A stretch of DNA of 64,000 nt, from the NCBI GenBank assembly GCA_905178155.1, contig CAJINV010000005.1, positions 3,888,918 through 3,952,917 of the forward strand, read 5' to 3'. Shown piece by piece: positions 18,901-28,952 of the stretch. The translations under genes were made by a program, and so were the position numbers. Position 1 is the first letter of the stretch. The number at the start of each line of letters is the position of its first letter. This DNA comes from Amoebophrya sp. A120 (lineage: Eukaryota > Sar > Dinophyceae > Syndiniales > Amoebophryaceae). The notes under the pieces are model-generated. The model searched no databases. It worked only from the letters and a program-made list of their open reading frames with translations, and had not been told where the DNA came from.

Positions 18901-19835
18901 GCCATGCGCTTGCCGCGGTGGTCGGTGAGAAATTTCGGCTGGATGGTTTTCACGTTTCCAAACTGTATCTTTCGCGATGTGTAGAAATAGTCGATCTCAT
19001 ACCACCGCCCGGTTGCTGGATGCCTCCACGTTCCTCGCCTGTGGATAGCCTTAAATGTGTCCGGAATACACAACATGTTGTCGATGGCAAGTCGCATGTT
19101 GCTGTGTCCCGGACGGGGGTTCGCGGGGGGCTCCAACAGCAAGGCCGGCCCGATTGCCATCGCCGCACCTGCTTGCTCATCTTCCGGCACTTGTGGGAGC
19201 TGGGAAATTGCTGAGTTGAAGTCGCCGCCGAAAATGATGCTGCTGGTCCCCGTCGCAAACAAAAGTTTTTCACGCCAAAGCAAGAACTGGTCCAGTTCTG
19301 CGAAGTCCGCCACCATGTCGCTTGGCTGATATCCCACCGCAAACCACGTCCCGCGAATGAAAATCGCCATAATGCGGGGGCCGAAATACTTGACGACCGG
19401 CTTGATGAGAGATTTGCCGTCTGCTGCGAACAGTATGGACTTGTGCAAGACGATGGCCACCCGTCCGCCTCCGTAAACGTAGTGCTGGCCGTGGGTGAAC
19501 TCATACCGCTTGATGTGTGCGCCACGTGCTCCGCTCCAAGCTACATCGGAAAGGAGGGCGACCTTCGCCTTGTTAGCCGCGATGTGTTGGAACACACCAC
19601 GGACTTTCTCCGCCTGTTGCACCTGCTGAGGAGGAGCCGAGTGATCGACGCCCTCCAAGTACCGAAAATTTGCCCGCTGGCAGTTCTGTGTCAGTACAAA
19701 GACCCAGTCTCCTGGTGCTACCGGTTGATTGCAAGCGCGGTGGGGTCTGCGGATCCTGGTCGGGTCTCTGCGACCGCCCATGATCCGCTGGTGCTGCAAA
19801 ACGAAGAAGCAAAGAAATGTAACGACTGCCAACAT
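15984..19835 (-). CDS. Non-LTR retrotransposon polyprotein: AP endonuclease plus reverse transcriptase
   Basis: A 1283-codon intact frame from ATG 19835 to a stop at 15984. An endonuclease/exonuclease/phosphatase domain occupies about residues 45-330, with GGDFNSAIS and the C-terminal TDHRGKRM motif. The reverse transcriptase (about 600-900) shows NYRAIAVATFLSKLCE, GFRSDCSTADL, LILIDFKKAFPSV, KEGGPSSPDGYG and the catalytic FADDA. The C terminus (about 1150-1270) has two Cys/His clusters (CPHCFVRFPDG ... H ... C and CKKCG ... C ... H), likely zinc knuckles. No RNase H domain was recognised. The order matches APE-type LINEs (I/Jockey/CR1-like). No premature stops, so it was recently active or is still active. 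Confidence 0.92.
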   Translation of the reverse strand: MLAVVTFLCFFVLQHQRIMGGRRDPTRIRRPHRACNQPVAPGDWVFVLTQNCQRANFRYLEGVDHSAPPQQVQQAEKVRGVFQHIAANKAKVALLSDVAWSGARGAHIKRYEFTHGQHYVYGGGRVAIVLHKSILFAADGKSLIKPVVKYFGPRIMAIFIRGTWFAVGYQPSDMVADFAELDQFLLWREKLLFATGTSSIIFGGDFNSAISQLPQVPEDEQAGAAMAIGPALLLEPPANPRPGHSNMRLAIDNMLCIPDTFKAIHRRGTWRHPATGRWYEIDYFYTSRKIQFGNVKTIQPKFLTDHRGKRMAVKLGLSQKDRREIRHRVMTITPTPPYEALRRDEAAQTAFGSETDANLRNEQRGETSSSLAERWEKFTTVVANSATAVVPTNQERGAQQYPPWLNVRKFREYKNEKEDLLCSRFLADGANERQELNRRLRKIEKDYRAAEKLDFEDYIDRIADQCQAEYGQCGRVDYARLRRTGVIFEPTAGARVRQAIPFTVEDAKTHFSKLMLRSAEVPQGFQEALERNLDQQPESADPMWGIPSEGEIAHCVKQMKDCALGVDQIHIAHIKHLGDETWDFLVNLVQDCFKTKTIPDAAHLVRMNALYKGKNLNPRLLDNYRAIAVATFLSKLCETILQKRLKHYLEGIGFYRETATQRGFRSDCSTADLVMMLQFIADQTRTVARASILDEIALILIDFKKAFPSVIRELVYRILRRAGVPATNVDFLAHLHDKATFYIMVDREPSEEWRATRGMKEGGPSSPDGYGILSEIMYRELARRLDGIKLAVTGDFLSKLAAFTDTQNIDPAAVRRVVALLFADDATLPTTLREAPQVESTIKDVATTFGQEVHPDKTERLLLQGPHFHYPGPLEKDGKPPIPPGFEEKVKVVGCELSTYHSAGVCLERHLKKARGAWAEWKPILLRARGRINYYKRGSLIKSNVLSHVYYNAAVRLWNERSYQEANVFINKMLRTITGTTIPGMCGVANNYTLRRKFGTQSARTAIERITIDYLGHKIRMGRDEPGEGVEKGNTYRARFPAGRTDHHLIYGKLITVAAGAQGNRRMQRRTLAKQWLEILARAQLRPDMTRKQWHEAATLYIRKIEEQERLAAYAADGGGNVEKRRDELYAGHGVNAGASEIRLRKNVHEEGELIASHSVISQHQCPHCFVRFPDGGSGFKSHKTRCAKVDYSGVDFDQVICIRTYAGGRTQLPWGNRWHCKKCGTTGTDGKATSGQGVQCARKLTQHALTCDPAQKKGRRQDEVLQYLADLQAFDVANPIVD

Positions 19836-20089
19836 GCTCTCGGACCTGACAATGAAGCGCCCAGCGGATCCGGAGTCTGCTACGCCGGGACGCCCTCGGT
19901 TAACGTTCTAGTTAGAGACCCTCACATCGTTTGTCGCCCCGTCGTCGCTAGTAGTGAGCAAAGAAAAGGACAAAGACGGCGCGCTTCCCTTTTACCCGCG
20001 AGGTGGTGATGTGAGGAGGGACGAAGAGAACGAGATTACCATTCTGCCATTACACCCCTTAGTTTTTGTGTGACCCCCAAAAAGAAAAA

Positions 20090-21643
20090 ATCCTCACGAT
20101 GAGGGTGGCGCAATTATTTCAGCCACATATATTTAAGACAAATACTTCATGATCAACCCATCATAATTTATTCCAATTTATCTCTAATTTTCGTTTTCCG
20201 ACTCATTCAAAAAAAAATTATTTTTCTCGATGGAATAATACCAAAATCAATCAATCATCCATCATAAATGTGAATTCTCAAAAATATTTGACATATTCCG
20301 ATATAAATCCAGATGCAGATCCTGGGAGAATTCCAAAATAAAAATCGGAATACGAAAGAATCTGCAAAAGATGGAACCATCGATCGAATTTTTCAATCAA
20401 TGAATGAAAAATTCAGATAAAAAATTTTTTCGGATCGGATATTCGAATACCCAGGAATATGGAATAACAAAAAAATCAAATATTCTTTCTTGTCATGTCT
20501 GGTCATGACTCAGATTGTCATTGTGGCCCGGTCCGAAATTGTCTGTCATCATTCTCATCATCATGTAATTCTCTCGAATGATGAAGATAAGGATAAAGAT
20601 AAAGATGATGAAATAGAAAAATGGTAATATTTGAAGAGTAAAGAGTGTCAGGATCTAGCTCAAGAGTCAAAGATTAATCTATCCCTTGCTAAGCAGAAAG
20701 TCATGATGGTCCATCAAATATTCCAAGATCAATCCAGATTCAAATATTTCTTTTTTGATTCATTCATGAATCGTTACTTTCTTTCTTTCTTTCTTTCCAT
20801 GCCCGGGCATGGCTTCAAATGTTCAAGGCCCTAAAAGTTCCGTTGCAATCCCATGAGAAAATTAAGAATCTGATTGATCTCATCAAAAATCAAAACAATG
20901 ACCAAGATGGAATCCGAAGATGAAGATGATCATATTTTTCAAAATGTTTGTAGGTTTCGGGTACTCACACAGAAAACAAAATGAGGATCAGAGCTGGCTG
21001 ATGTTTCACCGTATTCAGCTTTACACAAATGATATGCATTTGCGAATTCATGGACCACCACGACGAGGTGTGTTGTTGTGATATTCATCCTTGGGATTGT
21101 TTCTGAGTTATCTTGTTTGTTTGTTGTGGATGGCCACGTTGAACTTCTTAAAAATGTTTTGCTTTCTCCTCACGTAAAGTTTTTTTTTGAAAAAAAGCGA
21201 AAGCGGAAGCTGAAAATCAAGTCTTGCAGCTGTTGTCGAAGACCAGCTGAAATTCTAAAAGTTACTGCTTGCTGCAACGCGCAGAGAAGGTTTTTTGTTT
21301 TTGTGTGTTTCTTACTTTTTAGCTGTCTTTTCCTAGTGTGATTCAGATCGTAGACGATCTGTCTTACGCAGCTGTTGCTGAGTCTATCTTTTTTCGTTTT
21401 AGGTTATTAAACTCCTTGACTTTGAGAGATTGACTAGCTGACTTTGAGCGCTACCTATCGCGACCTTCGCGCCTCAGATATTACTTCCTCCGTTGTGTAG
21501 GTGGGCCAGCCGTCCGTGTGCCGTCTAGCCCATTTCGAGGCACGTAAACGCGTCGCCTTCCCCAGGTTGATATCACTGCGCTTCTCTGAGTGGTCTCTTT
21601 CGGTATTTATTGCTTAACACTCCTAGTCATTATAGTTCTGACC
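20090..21643. other. AT-rich gene-free block, right of the retrotransposon, and intergenic DNA
   Basis: 20090-20930 is AT-rich with many GATGAT, CATCAT and AAAATT strings and a (CTTT)n run near 20780. It is comparable to 13690-14660 but not an obvious copy. 20930-21643 returns to mixed composition. No gene was recognised. Confidence 0.5.
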
Positions 21644-21928
21644 ATGGAAACTATGCAAACCACTGCTAGGAGAGTGCGCCCACTCTGGCTCTTTTGTCTG
21701 GGCGCAGGCGCTTTCCAAGTGTTTGCACTAGAAGCACTGCCTTTGTTGTCCACAACGCCTTCGTTGGCAAAGACGTTGCTCTGCAGGCAGGGCGTGGGGG
21801 CTAACGATGAAAATCAAGAATCCATGGCGCATGCTACGGCCCGGCCAAGACGCCCAGTAGCGTATCATACGCTACCGGTCGTCTTGGGCGGGCTGCGCCT
21901 TTTTTTTTCCTCCACCCGAGAGTGCTAA
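21644..21928 (+). CDS. Putative small secreted protein (94 aa)
   Basis: An ATG in good context (GACCATGG) opens 94 codons to TAA at 21926-21928. The start, METMQTTARRVRPLWLFCLG, with hydrophobic residues to about position 30, resembles a signal peptide. The remainder has one further Cys pair and arginines. The 3' third of the frame is a strong DNA hairpin. No family is recognised; it could be a chance frame. Confidence 0.35.
   Translation: METMQTTARRVRPLWLFCLGAGAFQVFALEALPLLSTTPSLAKTLLCRQGVGANDENQESMAHATARPRRPVAYHTLPVVLGGLRLFFSSTREC
21839..21908 (+). repeat. Strong hairpin followed by a T tract
   Basis: The arms at 21839-21864 and 21868-21893 pair at 23 of 26 positions around a 3-nt loop. 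A run of nine or more T starts at 21900. It lies within the small open frame ending at 21928. It could fold in RNA and would resemble a Pol III-type end, but no promoter was found. Confidence 0.6.
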
Positions 21929-22004
21929 ATTAATTTTGAAAAGCAGCCGACATCACCAGACGCCGCGGAATAAATCAGACCCCTGTTGCTCTTGTGGCCG
22001 CGCC

Positions 22005-22280
22005 ATGCTGACGCCGAGTCATGGCAGGCGGCTTGGCGTTTTGGTTAGATTTCTGGCCGCGAGTTTGGTGCCTCTGTCTGGGCACACAAAACAACTAGAA
22101 TCTGGGGCGCTGGGCGCCTTGAAGGGTAGCACGCAGTGCCGCTTTTGCCGCCTGAAGTGCGTCGCTTGTCATGTGGCAGCCGCTAGGATGCCGTCACACC
22201 CAGAGCCGCATCGTAATTGGAAAAGGAACGCGTGGTACGTACGACATTGGCGGCCATTTCGTTTCCGCGGGAGGTGTTAA
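22005..22280 (+). CDS. Possible small Cys-containing secreted protein (91 aa)
   Basis: ATG at 22005 to TAA at 22278-22280. The N terminus, MLTPSHGRRLGVLVRFLAAS, followed by LVPLSG resembles a signal peptide. A CRFCRLKCVACH cluster follows, which could bind a metal. It is close to the preceding small frame on the same strand. Support is composition only. Confidence 0.3.
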   Translation: MLTPSHGRRLGVLVRFLAASLVPLSGHTKQLESGALGALKGSTQCRFCRLKCVACHVAAARMPSHPEPHRNWKRNAWYVRHWRPFRFRGRC

Positions 22281-22483
22281 AAAACAAAGAGCCAGCAGTG
22301 TAGAACCCTCGCAACCTCGGTGCGCACAAAAAGAAAAAGTTTCATTGCGCTCTCTGTTATCGGATATAGAAATTCATAAGTAAGTACTTATCGACGTCCA
22401 CTGGTTCCCTGCTGGTGCTAGGCGACACACTTTGACATGTCTCGTTCACAAAACGGACGAGCGGGCAGGCGCAGGACCGGAGG

Positions 22484-25268
22484 TCACACATTCTGAGAAG
22501 AGCGGGGAGGTGAGGAAGCTACATCTTCGTCATCCAGTGCTACTTTCTGCGCCGGTTTGTTAGACTTATCACGTTGGGCTTGCTCAGCGCTCTTCTGGTC
22601 CAACGTCCCGTAGCCGACCGTCGCTCCGGCAGGCGACAGTATTTGCCGTTCCGCTGGCTGCGTCTGTGCGGACAGTTGCTCCTGCTGGTCTCGGTCCTTT
22701 CCCGGAGATTCGGTCATCGAGGCACCGCGCTCCCCTCTTTCGACATCCACGAAGTTGCGGGGCGAAGCTGTTTCATTTTCACTGATGTCGCCATCGTCGG
22801 GGGAAGATCGTGTGCCGCAAAAACGGGTCGAAAACCAGCCCACGCGTTTGGCCCTGAGGCTTGGATGGCGCACAGCGTAGAGGAGTAGAAACACAACCAC
22901 CGCGATGACGACGAAGATAAGGGAAACGAATACGACTTCCGCATGGTCGTGAATGACGTCTTGCGCGGCGTGTATTCCGTAGGCGAAGAAGTACTGAAGG
23001 TTGGAGTGCGCTGGATTTTTTGAATGTGGGTGAGCGTCTACGGTCTCCGCGGTCGATGACTGCATGGGCGTTCGCATCTTCAAGCTCCCGTCTTCACCAT
23101 ATGTGGCGCTGCTGCTGCTCAACATAGCAGATTGCGACCACGTGCTCGTCGCGCCGTCGCTGCTAAGCCGCCTGTTATCAAAACTGGGGGCCTGCTTCTG
23201 GCTGATAGTGCCTGTGATCTGCTTCTGAGTCGGTCCTTCCTCCTCTTGCGAGAGCGACGCGGTGGTTGCTATTTCGATGGACGAGATAGCGCTGGGCAGG
23301 TCGCCGTCATCCTTCTTGGCATTAGGGGTTGGCAGCTCGTCGACCTCCAGTGCCACCATTGCTCCTTGCTCACCTCGGTTTACCTCAGTGGATGCTTGCC
23401 CTACTTCGGTGACTGGTTTTTCATCGATCCCATACTTCCTCAAATCGGAATACGAGGGCAGTTGGACCGTGGGTGGGTCTTCTGCAGTAGCCCGATCACG
23501 AAACTTCTGAATCGTCGGAGAGGGGCTCTCGACATGTTCCCCTTCTGAATCGTCAGAGAGGGGTACTCGAAAGAGCAACCAACTCGGTACGGCTTCATAT
23601 GATTGCGCTTGCGCACCGCTCGGAGATTTACCGCTCGGAAATTTCTTCACATAGATACAGGTCGCCCACTGGTTGGTTTTTCCATACGGACTTTCATCCG
23701 CTGTAGGTGTTGTGAGAAAGTTTAATGCGCCGTCACTGTACTTCAAGCAGCGCATGCTTCGCTGCTTGACGTCTACGATGACAAGAAGGTCCTTAATCCC
23801 TTCTTCAGCAGCTTCCATTTCAGCGAAAGTCTCCTGCGTAAACACATCCACGTCGTTTTTTCCGCAATAAAATTTGAACTGCTCCGATTTCGTCGTGGAG
23901 ATCTTATTGTCTTCCGTCGTAGGCAGGTTTGGGGGGTGTCCCCGACACCAGGCAATCCCTTCCTGAAGATTTATTGGCCCACTATCTCCTTCAGCCTTGG
24001 CATTCCTAAATGGCTCTACTGTCTTGAGTGTTTCTTCATTCAGCCCATTATTCCTCAATGTTGAATATGAGGGCAGTTGGACGAGCTTGCTTTTGCCTTT
24101 TTGATCTTTGGGATTGGGTGTTGATCGCTCACGCAGCTCCTTAATTGTCTCAAAGGGGCAGCGAAAAAGCAACCAACTCGGTGCGAATTCACGCGCTTGT
24201 GTCTTGTCAGGTGGTGGGGATGAAGACGAAGGCACTGGAGAGAGGTCTTTTGTTGTTCCGGAGAGGTCTTTTGTTGGTCCGGAGAGAGGTCTACAGGTCG
24301 CGGAGAGGCCTTTTACTTGTCCATACGGAAACGCTGTTGTAGCCTTTGTGAGGTGATTCAAGGCCTCCTCGCTGTACTTGAAGCAACGCAGTGCGTTGCG
24401 GGTGAAGTCCACAACGATAAGAAAAGTTTCTTGCGGGTCTTCACCTACTTTCGTTACCCCAAAAAAAGCATGATTTGCCGATGCGAATTCATCATCGGTG
24501 TCTTTTTCGCAATAAAATGCAAACGGTGCTGGTGTTGCGGCGACATCGATCGTTTTCGGGAGCTGAGAACCGCGGGAGGTGTCGGAGCCAACGGCTCCAA
24601 CAATAGGCGAGCCCTTCGTCGAGGTTTATTGGTTGGCCGTCGCTGCCTTCGGATCGGGCGGCTTGCGCTGCAGTCGAGGCCTTCCCTGACGACACAGTCG
24701 TAAGCGCCACCTGTGGATCTGCTCCTGGTGCTACCATGCCCTGCTTTTTAACAATACGGAGCATTTCTTCGCAGTCGTTGTCTTCATGAGCTGCCGCGGT
24801 TCCCGCATTGGCGCTGGCGAACGCGAGACGGAGACAGGGCGGCTTCATGAGGCCGGCTATCTGACTCCACGGCTTGGGTCCGGTAACCTTTTCTGCAGAA
24901 GCCAGCCTGAGGACGCGGCTGTTTATCTGCTTGCGTGTGCTTTGCGGGGCTGGGCAAAACAAAACCGACGGGAAGCCAGTTGATGTAGCGGATTGTCCTT
25001 GTGATGAAGTAAGCGTGATGCGTGCGGGCAGCAAGGCCGCGAGATCCGGCGCGACGGGCTCTCCAACGTCTGTCTTCATTCCACACTCGGCCTCGTTAAC
25101 AAACACACCACTTGCGTTAACGCAATCATCACAGACAATATCGTTTTCTCTCTTTGGATCTCCGGTCACTTTCTTCTTGATATGGTGCGAAATAGGTGCG
25201 GTCCCGATGTTCGTTGTGTTTTTTTGTCCATTCACTTTTAAGTACTCAATTCGTCTCGCTGCAATGCC
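22484..25268 (-). CDS. Type I membrane protein with repeated Cys modules, frame-broken
   Basis: The minus-strand frame runs from an AG acceptor near 25269, changes phase at about 24600 and continues to a stop at 22484. A module occurs twice: NLDEGLAYC/NLQEGIAWC, then about 28 residues, FAFYCEKDTDDEF/FKFYCGKNDVDVF, then LIVVDFTRNALRCFKYS/VIVDVKQRSMRCLKYS, PYG, and APSWLLFR/VPSWLLFR. A transmembrane helix (VVFVSLIFVVIAVVVFLLLY) precedes a roughly 125-residue polar tail. Alignment of the two modules shows that the first is interrupted by a one-base phase change just after GLAYC. Either this is a pseudogene or sequencing error, or an unusual junction is spliced. No start codon lies in the 5'-most segment. 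Likely a cell-surface protein; the family is unknown. Confidence 0.55.
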
Positions 25269-25285
25269 TTTTTAGGCCAGAACAC

Positions 25286-25576
25286 CTACCACGAGGGAGC
25301 TGCACCTCTTTCGTACCATGCGTTGGCGGCACTGTTCTTGATGCCTACCTTCTCCTGCTCCGGTTGCTGCCGTTGCACAAGGTCCACCATCTCCTCCAGG
25401 AATTCCTCGAAAGCGTTAAAAGTTCGCATTGCCTTTTCCTCGACCCCCAGCGGTGTAGCCTGAGGAACAAAGCCATTCGCACGCAATTCCTTCCTTTTCT
25501 TTTGGACCTTCTTGTAAAGCTCTGCCAGTCTTATTGTGCGGATCAATCCCCGTGCCCATCTTAGTGAAGCAGACAT
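25286..25576 (-). CDS. Short helical protein or exon (96 aa)
   Basis: ATG at 25576 to TAG at 25288-25286. The composition is protein-like: basic start (MSASLRWARGLIRTIRLAEL), KKVQKKRKELRANG, then FNAFEEFLEEMVDLVQRQQP. It lies between the truncated introner (25577-25790) and the frame-broken membrane protein gene. It may be an internal exon of the upstream gene (25668-27772) cut off by the decayed introner, or an independent small gene. Confidence 0.4.
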   Translation of the reverse strand: MSASLRWARGLIRTIRLAELYKKVQKKRKELRANGFVPQATPLGVEEKAMRTFNAFEEFLEEMVDLVQRQQPEQEKVGIKNSAANAWYERGAAPSW

Positions 25577-25790
25577 TGCTTAATATGCGTGATTTGCTTG
25601 CATTGCTATGCTAGAAGGCGAAGAGACGCAGCTGCGGCCTCCTTAGTTTATTCTCTGATTTGTTATGTTATTCCGGGCAAAGCAGTGGACTCCTGACATC
25701 AGCACTATATTGTGTACAGAAACCAAGCATGACAAGTTTTTTGTTTTTGGAATGTGGGGAGGGGGGATCTTTCATTCTGATAAATCTCGC
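25577..25790 (+). mobile_element. Truncated introner, family C
   Basis: The right end GGGGGGATCTTTCATTCTGATA (25769-25790) and an interior matching the 50665 copy (GCTAGAAGGCGAAGAGACGCAGCTG) are clear. The left TIR is absent and the sequence stops matching near 25590. No target duplication was found. Confidence 0.7.
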
Positions 25791-27772
25791 GGCGTAATTT
25801 CTTGCCGCCTGTGCATCTACCTCCAGATGCCCGTTTCCCATGTTCGCGCCTATTCGGATTGCGCAACTTGTGCGTTTGAAGTACCGACGAAGGTTTTCTG
25901 GATAGTCGAACAGTTCTGCGACTGCGACGGACCGGACTAGTCGGGAGCTGCCCGCTAACTTCTGAAATGTACTAATGGAGAGCCCTTCGGTTTCGCACCA
26001 AACATGCAACAGCAGGCCTGTCCTTCTATTGTAGTCTTCTCTTCGTCCCGGTGCCGGATTCGACTGCAGGAGGTTGACAATCGCACCCTCGTCGGAGATC
26101 TTGTCATGGATTCGAAACATCAGCTCGTTCGCTGTTTTCTGTACGCTGGACGCCGGGACCCGCCATTGTTCATCTGCGCCAGCATCTCCTGCAGCTTGAC
26201 GGTCTGACCCATGCAACAGATACCGCGCAAGTGTACGCGCCGTGTCCGGAGGGGCGCATTCTGTGCGAGACAGGGGGCTTTTCAAAAGCAGGGGAACCGG
26301 ACGGGGGCCCATGATGGCGACCGCGAAGTCGGGCCACTCTCTTTTCACGGCATCCACGAGGTCAATTTTGCCTGTGCTCGCACTGGATAGTTTCACCCCG
26401 GAGGGCGCTTGCACGGCCGTGCCGCTTGTCGCCAAGCTATTTGTAGCAGTTGTAGGCTGTCCATGTCCTGTGTTGGGAGCGCTGTCCTGTGCAACGACTT
26501 GTTCTTTCACCGTGGACGCACCAAGACCAGCACCAAGAGTTGCCGGGACGCCACCAAGAGCGGCCCGGACGTCACCAAGAGTGGCCCGGGCGCGGCCCAT
26601 AATGGACTTTTCATCCTTATCCTTTTTCGGAACAAAGGGATCGATGGTGCATCTGTTTTTCAGCTCTTCTGGTGTAGCTGGCGCAGCTGGTGAAAGACAG
26701 GAGGTATCACAACGCTCATCCGCATAGCGTTTTATTTGTCGCCGTACCACACAGTATGCGTAAACAACAATCGCTAGCCTGGTCTTGTCAAAGTCGTCGA
26801 GCGAGGATGAGCTTTTCCAGCCATCTGCAAGGCTCGCAAAGCCATTGATGCCGGAATAGGCACGCCACGAACTGAAGGACACGCCTTGTACTGCCCCGTA
26901 AATGATTTCGAGCTTTTTACGTGCGGCATCCTTCATTTTGCCCCGCTCTCCAGGCGAGAATGTCATTTCCAACACCCTCTTCCTCGGTGCCTTCCTTACG
27001 TCCAGTCGACCATTGTGGATTCCGAAGGTAACTTTTGGCTCCGGGAGGACCTGCGGCATCCCGGATCCTGCGGCGGTTTCAGGAGGTGAGAGAGGGGATC
27101 GCGTCGATGGCGTCGATAGCGTCGCGAGTTCGTCCATCACTATCATGTCTCGGAATGTGCTCGGCTGCAAGCGGCCCATTTCCTTCAGGTTTATTAGCAA
27201 ATTGCTTGGTTCAAGGTCGAGTTTAGTCTCGCCTTTTCGCTGCTGCGCCTCGGTTTTCTCGGCCTCATTATCCGCGATCAGTGTTCCAGAGAGTTTCGGG
27301 CCCACTATTGGCGAGCTTTTAGAATCGTAGGCAAGAATGTCTTCATCAGTGGTTTCGCGCATATCTAGCAATTCCGCAAGCAGTTCCTCGCCATTCGCGC
27401 GTTGGGGGAAATCTACATCGGCAAATTTGATTTCGTGCAGGTCAAACGCCTTGTACCAACCAAAAACAAAAGCCGTTGTATAGCGCTGAAAAAGTGGTCA
27501 TACTCCAATACCAACACGCGCAAACTGTGAGACAAAGGCAAGTCTTGGCTCGCATCTTTCGGCGTGCGAGTTACTGTCTAAAACATGCAGCTAGTGAGTG
27601 GCTCGAGCAAGTCCTTTGTGAAAGCTTAGACACCGGGGCAAGACCAAACACTGCGAGTAGACGCGTAGTGTGAGTTGGTTGCGAAACTCACTGCAACACC
27701 ACGCTGCCTCCTCCCCCGTGCGAGCAAATCAACATCCAAAGAGCCGTCGATGTCGAGCAACTCGCCTCTCAT
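25668..27772 (-). CDS. Unrecognised ~630-aa protein reading into a decayed introner
   Basis: Exon 1 is 27692-27772 (ATG 27772, 27 codons), joined by a GT-AG intron (GTGAGT donor) to exon 2 starting 27485. The frame stays open to about 25791, the edge of a truncated introner, and then reads 41 codons of element sequence to a stop at 25670-25668. Segments include FGWYKAFDLHEIKFADVDFP, a Ser/Pro/Thr-rich middle with repeated ATLGDVRAALGGVPATLG, and a helical C terminus (FDYPENLRRYFKRTSCAIRI). No signal peptide. Family not recognised. If the decayed element no longer splices, the C terminus is now element-derived. Confidence 0.5.
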
Positions 27773-27986
27773 GCTCGACCTGCCGGCAAGCCGGACCCCA
27801 GAATCACAGTGCAACGCACGTTTTCAGGGATCGCGTTTGTTATTTTCTGTTGCAAACATCCACAAAAGTCGCAAAAACTGACGAGCTGAACAGCCTGATT
27901 TCGGGTGGCCACTTGCGTGAAAAGTGGTGCTTGTGCTTCTGCGTAGAACATCAGACCTAAGTGGCCACACTCAAAAGCATAGATTT

Positions 27987-28952
27987 TCACCCGTCACACT
28001 TTTTTCTCAAAAATTCGTAAAAGCTGGCAAAGAAAAGTATGACTATGACCACTTTTTCAATGCGATATGCTAGTCTAGCGGAGTACGTTCCGTAGTTGTT
28101 GCCTGCATCGGGACCCGCTCCGTCGGATGGAAGAGGTACGTTTCGAAACGTATTGCGTAGCCGGACGGCGACGCCCGCGGCTTGAAGCTCAACTGGGAAT
28201 AACTCCGGAACATTGTGCACAGCAAAGTTCGCTTGCCAATTCGGAAGTGATTCGAAGCGAATATCTCGATATCCTTTTACGATCCGATAGCTATACGGTT
28301 TAGCAGCTTCATGGCATTTTGCTACTGCTTCTGTCTCTCCATATACAGTGAGTTGAAGCGCTGTGCTAGCTGTCGTCTGCGATTGGTCTTCGCCCTCCAA
28401 CTCGTCGACGAAAAGAGATGAACCAGTAGACGTTCCAATCATGCTGCTGGCACTTGGGCCAGAGATTTTGCCGGTGGTACGCGGAGACGTGGAAGTAACT
28501 GCGCGCAACGTTCCTGAGTTTTTACTTGGGTCTGCCCCTGCAGCGTTTCTTGAGGGTTTAGGTGGGGCGGAAGGACTCGGTCTAGGAGGCGTCAGATGCT
28601 GCTGCTGCGCCTGCGTTTGCGAGTGTGGATCAGTCGCCAATCCGGCAATCCGTGCATCCGAGTTCGCGGCACTAGAGCGTGACAATGCATTCTCGGAACT
28701 GAGCGTGGGGAGAGGGGTCGACGACGAAAAACCTTCTTCGTCCAATTTTTCCCGGTCGGTTTGTTGACTCGCCCCAGTGGTAGTTTCACCCTCCTGCGCG
28801 GCATCGCGAGCCACACCAGCAGCCGTTCGATCAACTAGCCCGGTACAGTCCTGGATGAAGAAGAAGGACCACCAGCGTGGTCGAGGTCGCAAAAGCAAAA
28901 CAAACGTCATGCGCATCCTTTTCACAGCATGGCCAGGGCTTGGGCGATCCAT
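27987..28952 (-). CDS. Putative single-exon membrane protein (321 aa)
   Basis: The first in-frame ATG is at 28952; stop TGA at 27989-27987. The N terminus has a basic stretch then a hydrophobic run (MTFVLLLRPRPRWWSFFFI). A roughly 150-residue Ser/Thr/Pro/Gln-rich region follows, then a folded-looking part (LQLTVYGETEAVAKCHEAAK, FESLPNWQANFAVHNVPELF). A C-terminal hydrophobic helix (KVVIVILFFASFYEFLRKK) is next to the end. It could be a surface protein anchored at the C terminus. Family not recognised. Confidence 0.5.
   Translation of the reverse strand: MDRPSPGHAVKRMRMTFVLLLRPRPRWWSFFFIQDCTGLVDRTAAGVARDAAQEGETTTGASQQTDREKLDEEGFSSSTPLPTLSSENALSRSSAANSDARIAGLATDPHSQTQAQQQHLTPPRPSPSAPPKPSRNAAGADPSKNSGTLRAVTSTSPRTTGKISGPSASSMIGTSTGSSLFVDELEGEDQSQTTASTALQLTVYGETEAVAKCHEAAKPYSYRIVKGYRDIRFESLPNWQANFAVHNVPELFPVELQAAGVAVRLRNTFRNVPLPSDGAGPDAGNNYGTYSARLAYRIEKVVIVILFFASFYEFLRKKCDG

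Larger units (their letters stand above)
15640..20010 (-). mobile_element. LINE (APE-type non-LTR retrotransposon)
   Basis: The element is defined by its ORF. Upstream (minus sense) about 175 bp of GC-rich sequence up to about 20010 is probably the 5' UTR. Downstream are the tandem repeats at 15798-15869. No poly-A or target duplication was found, so both ends are estimates. The flanking DNA on both sides is AT-rich. Confidence 0.6.

Noticed and set aside
20658-20680. GCTCAAG string as a relict dinoflagellate spliced leader
   Set aside because: Only seven bases match; the rest of the leader is absent and it is not next to a gene start.
24560-24610. 30 bp GT-AG intron to explain the frame change in the surface protein gene
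   Set aside because: Removing it does not change to the required frame, and 30 bp would be implausibly short.
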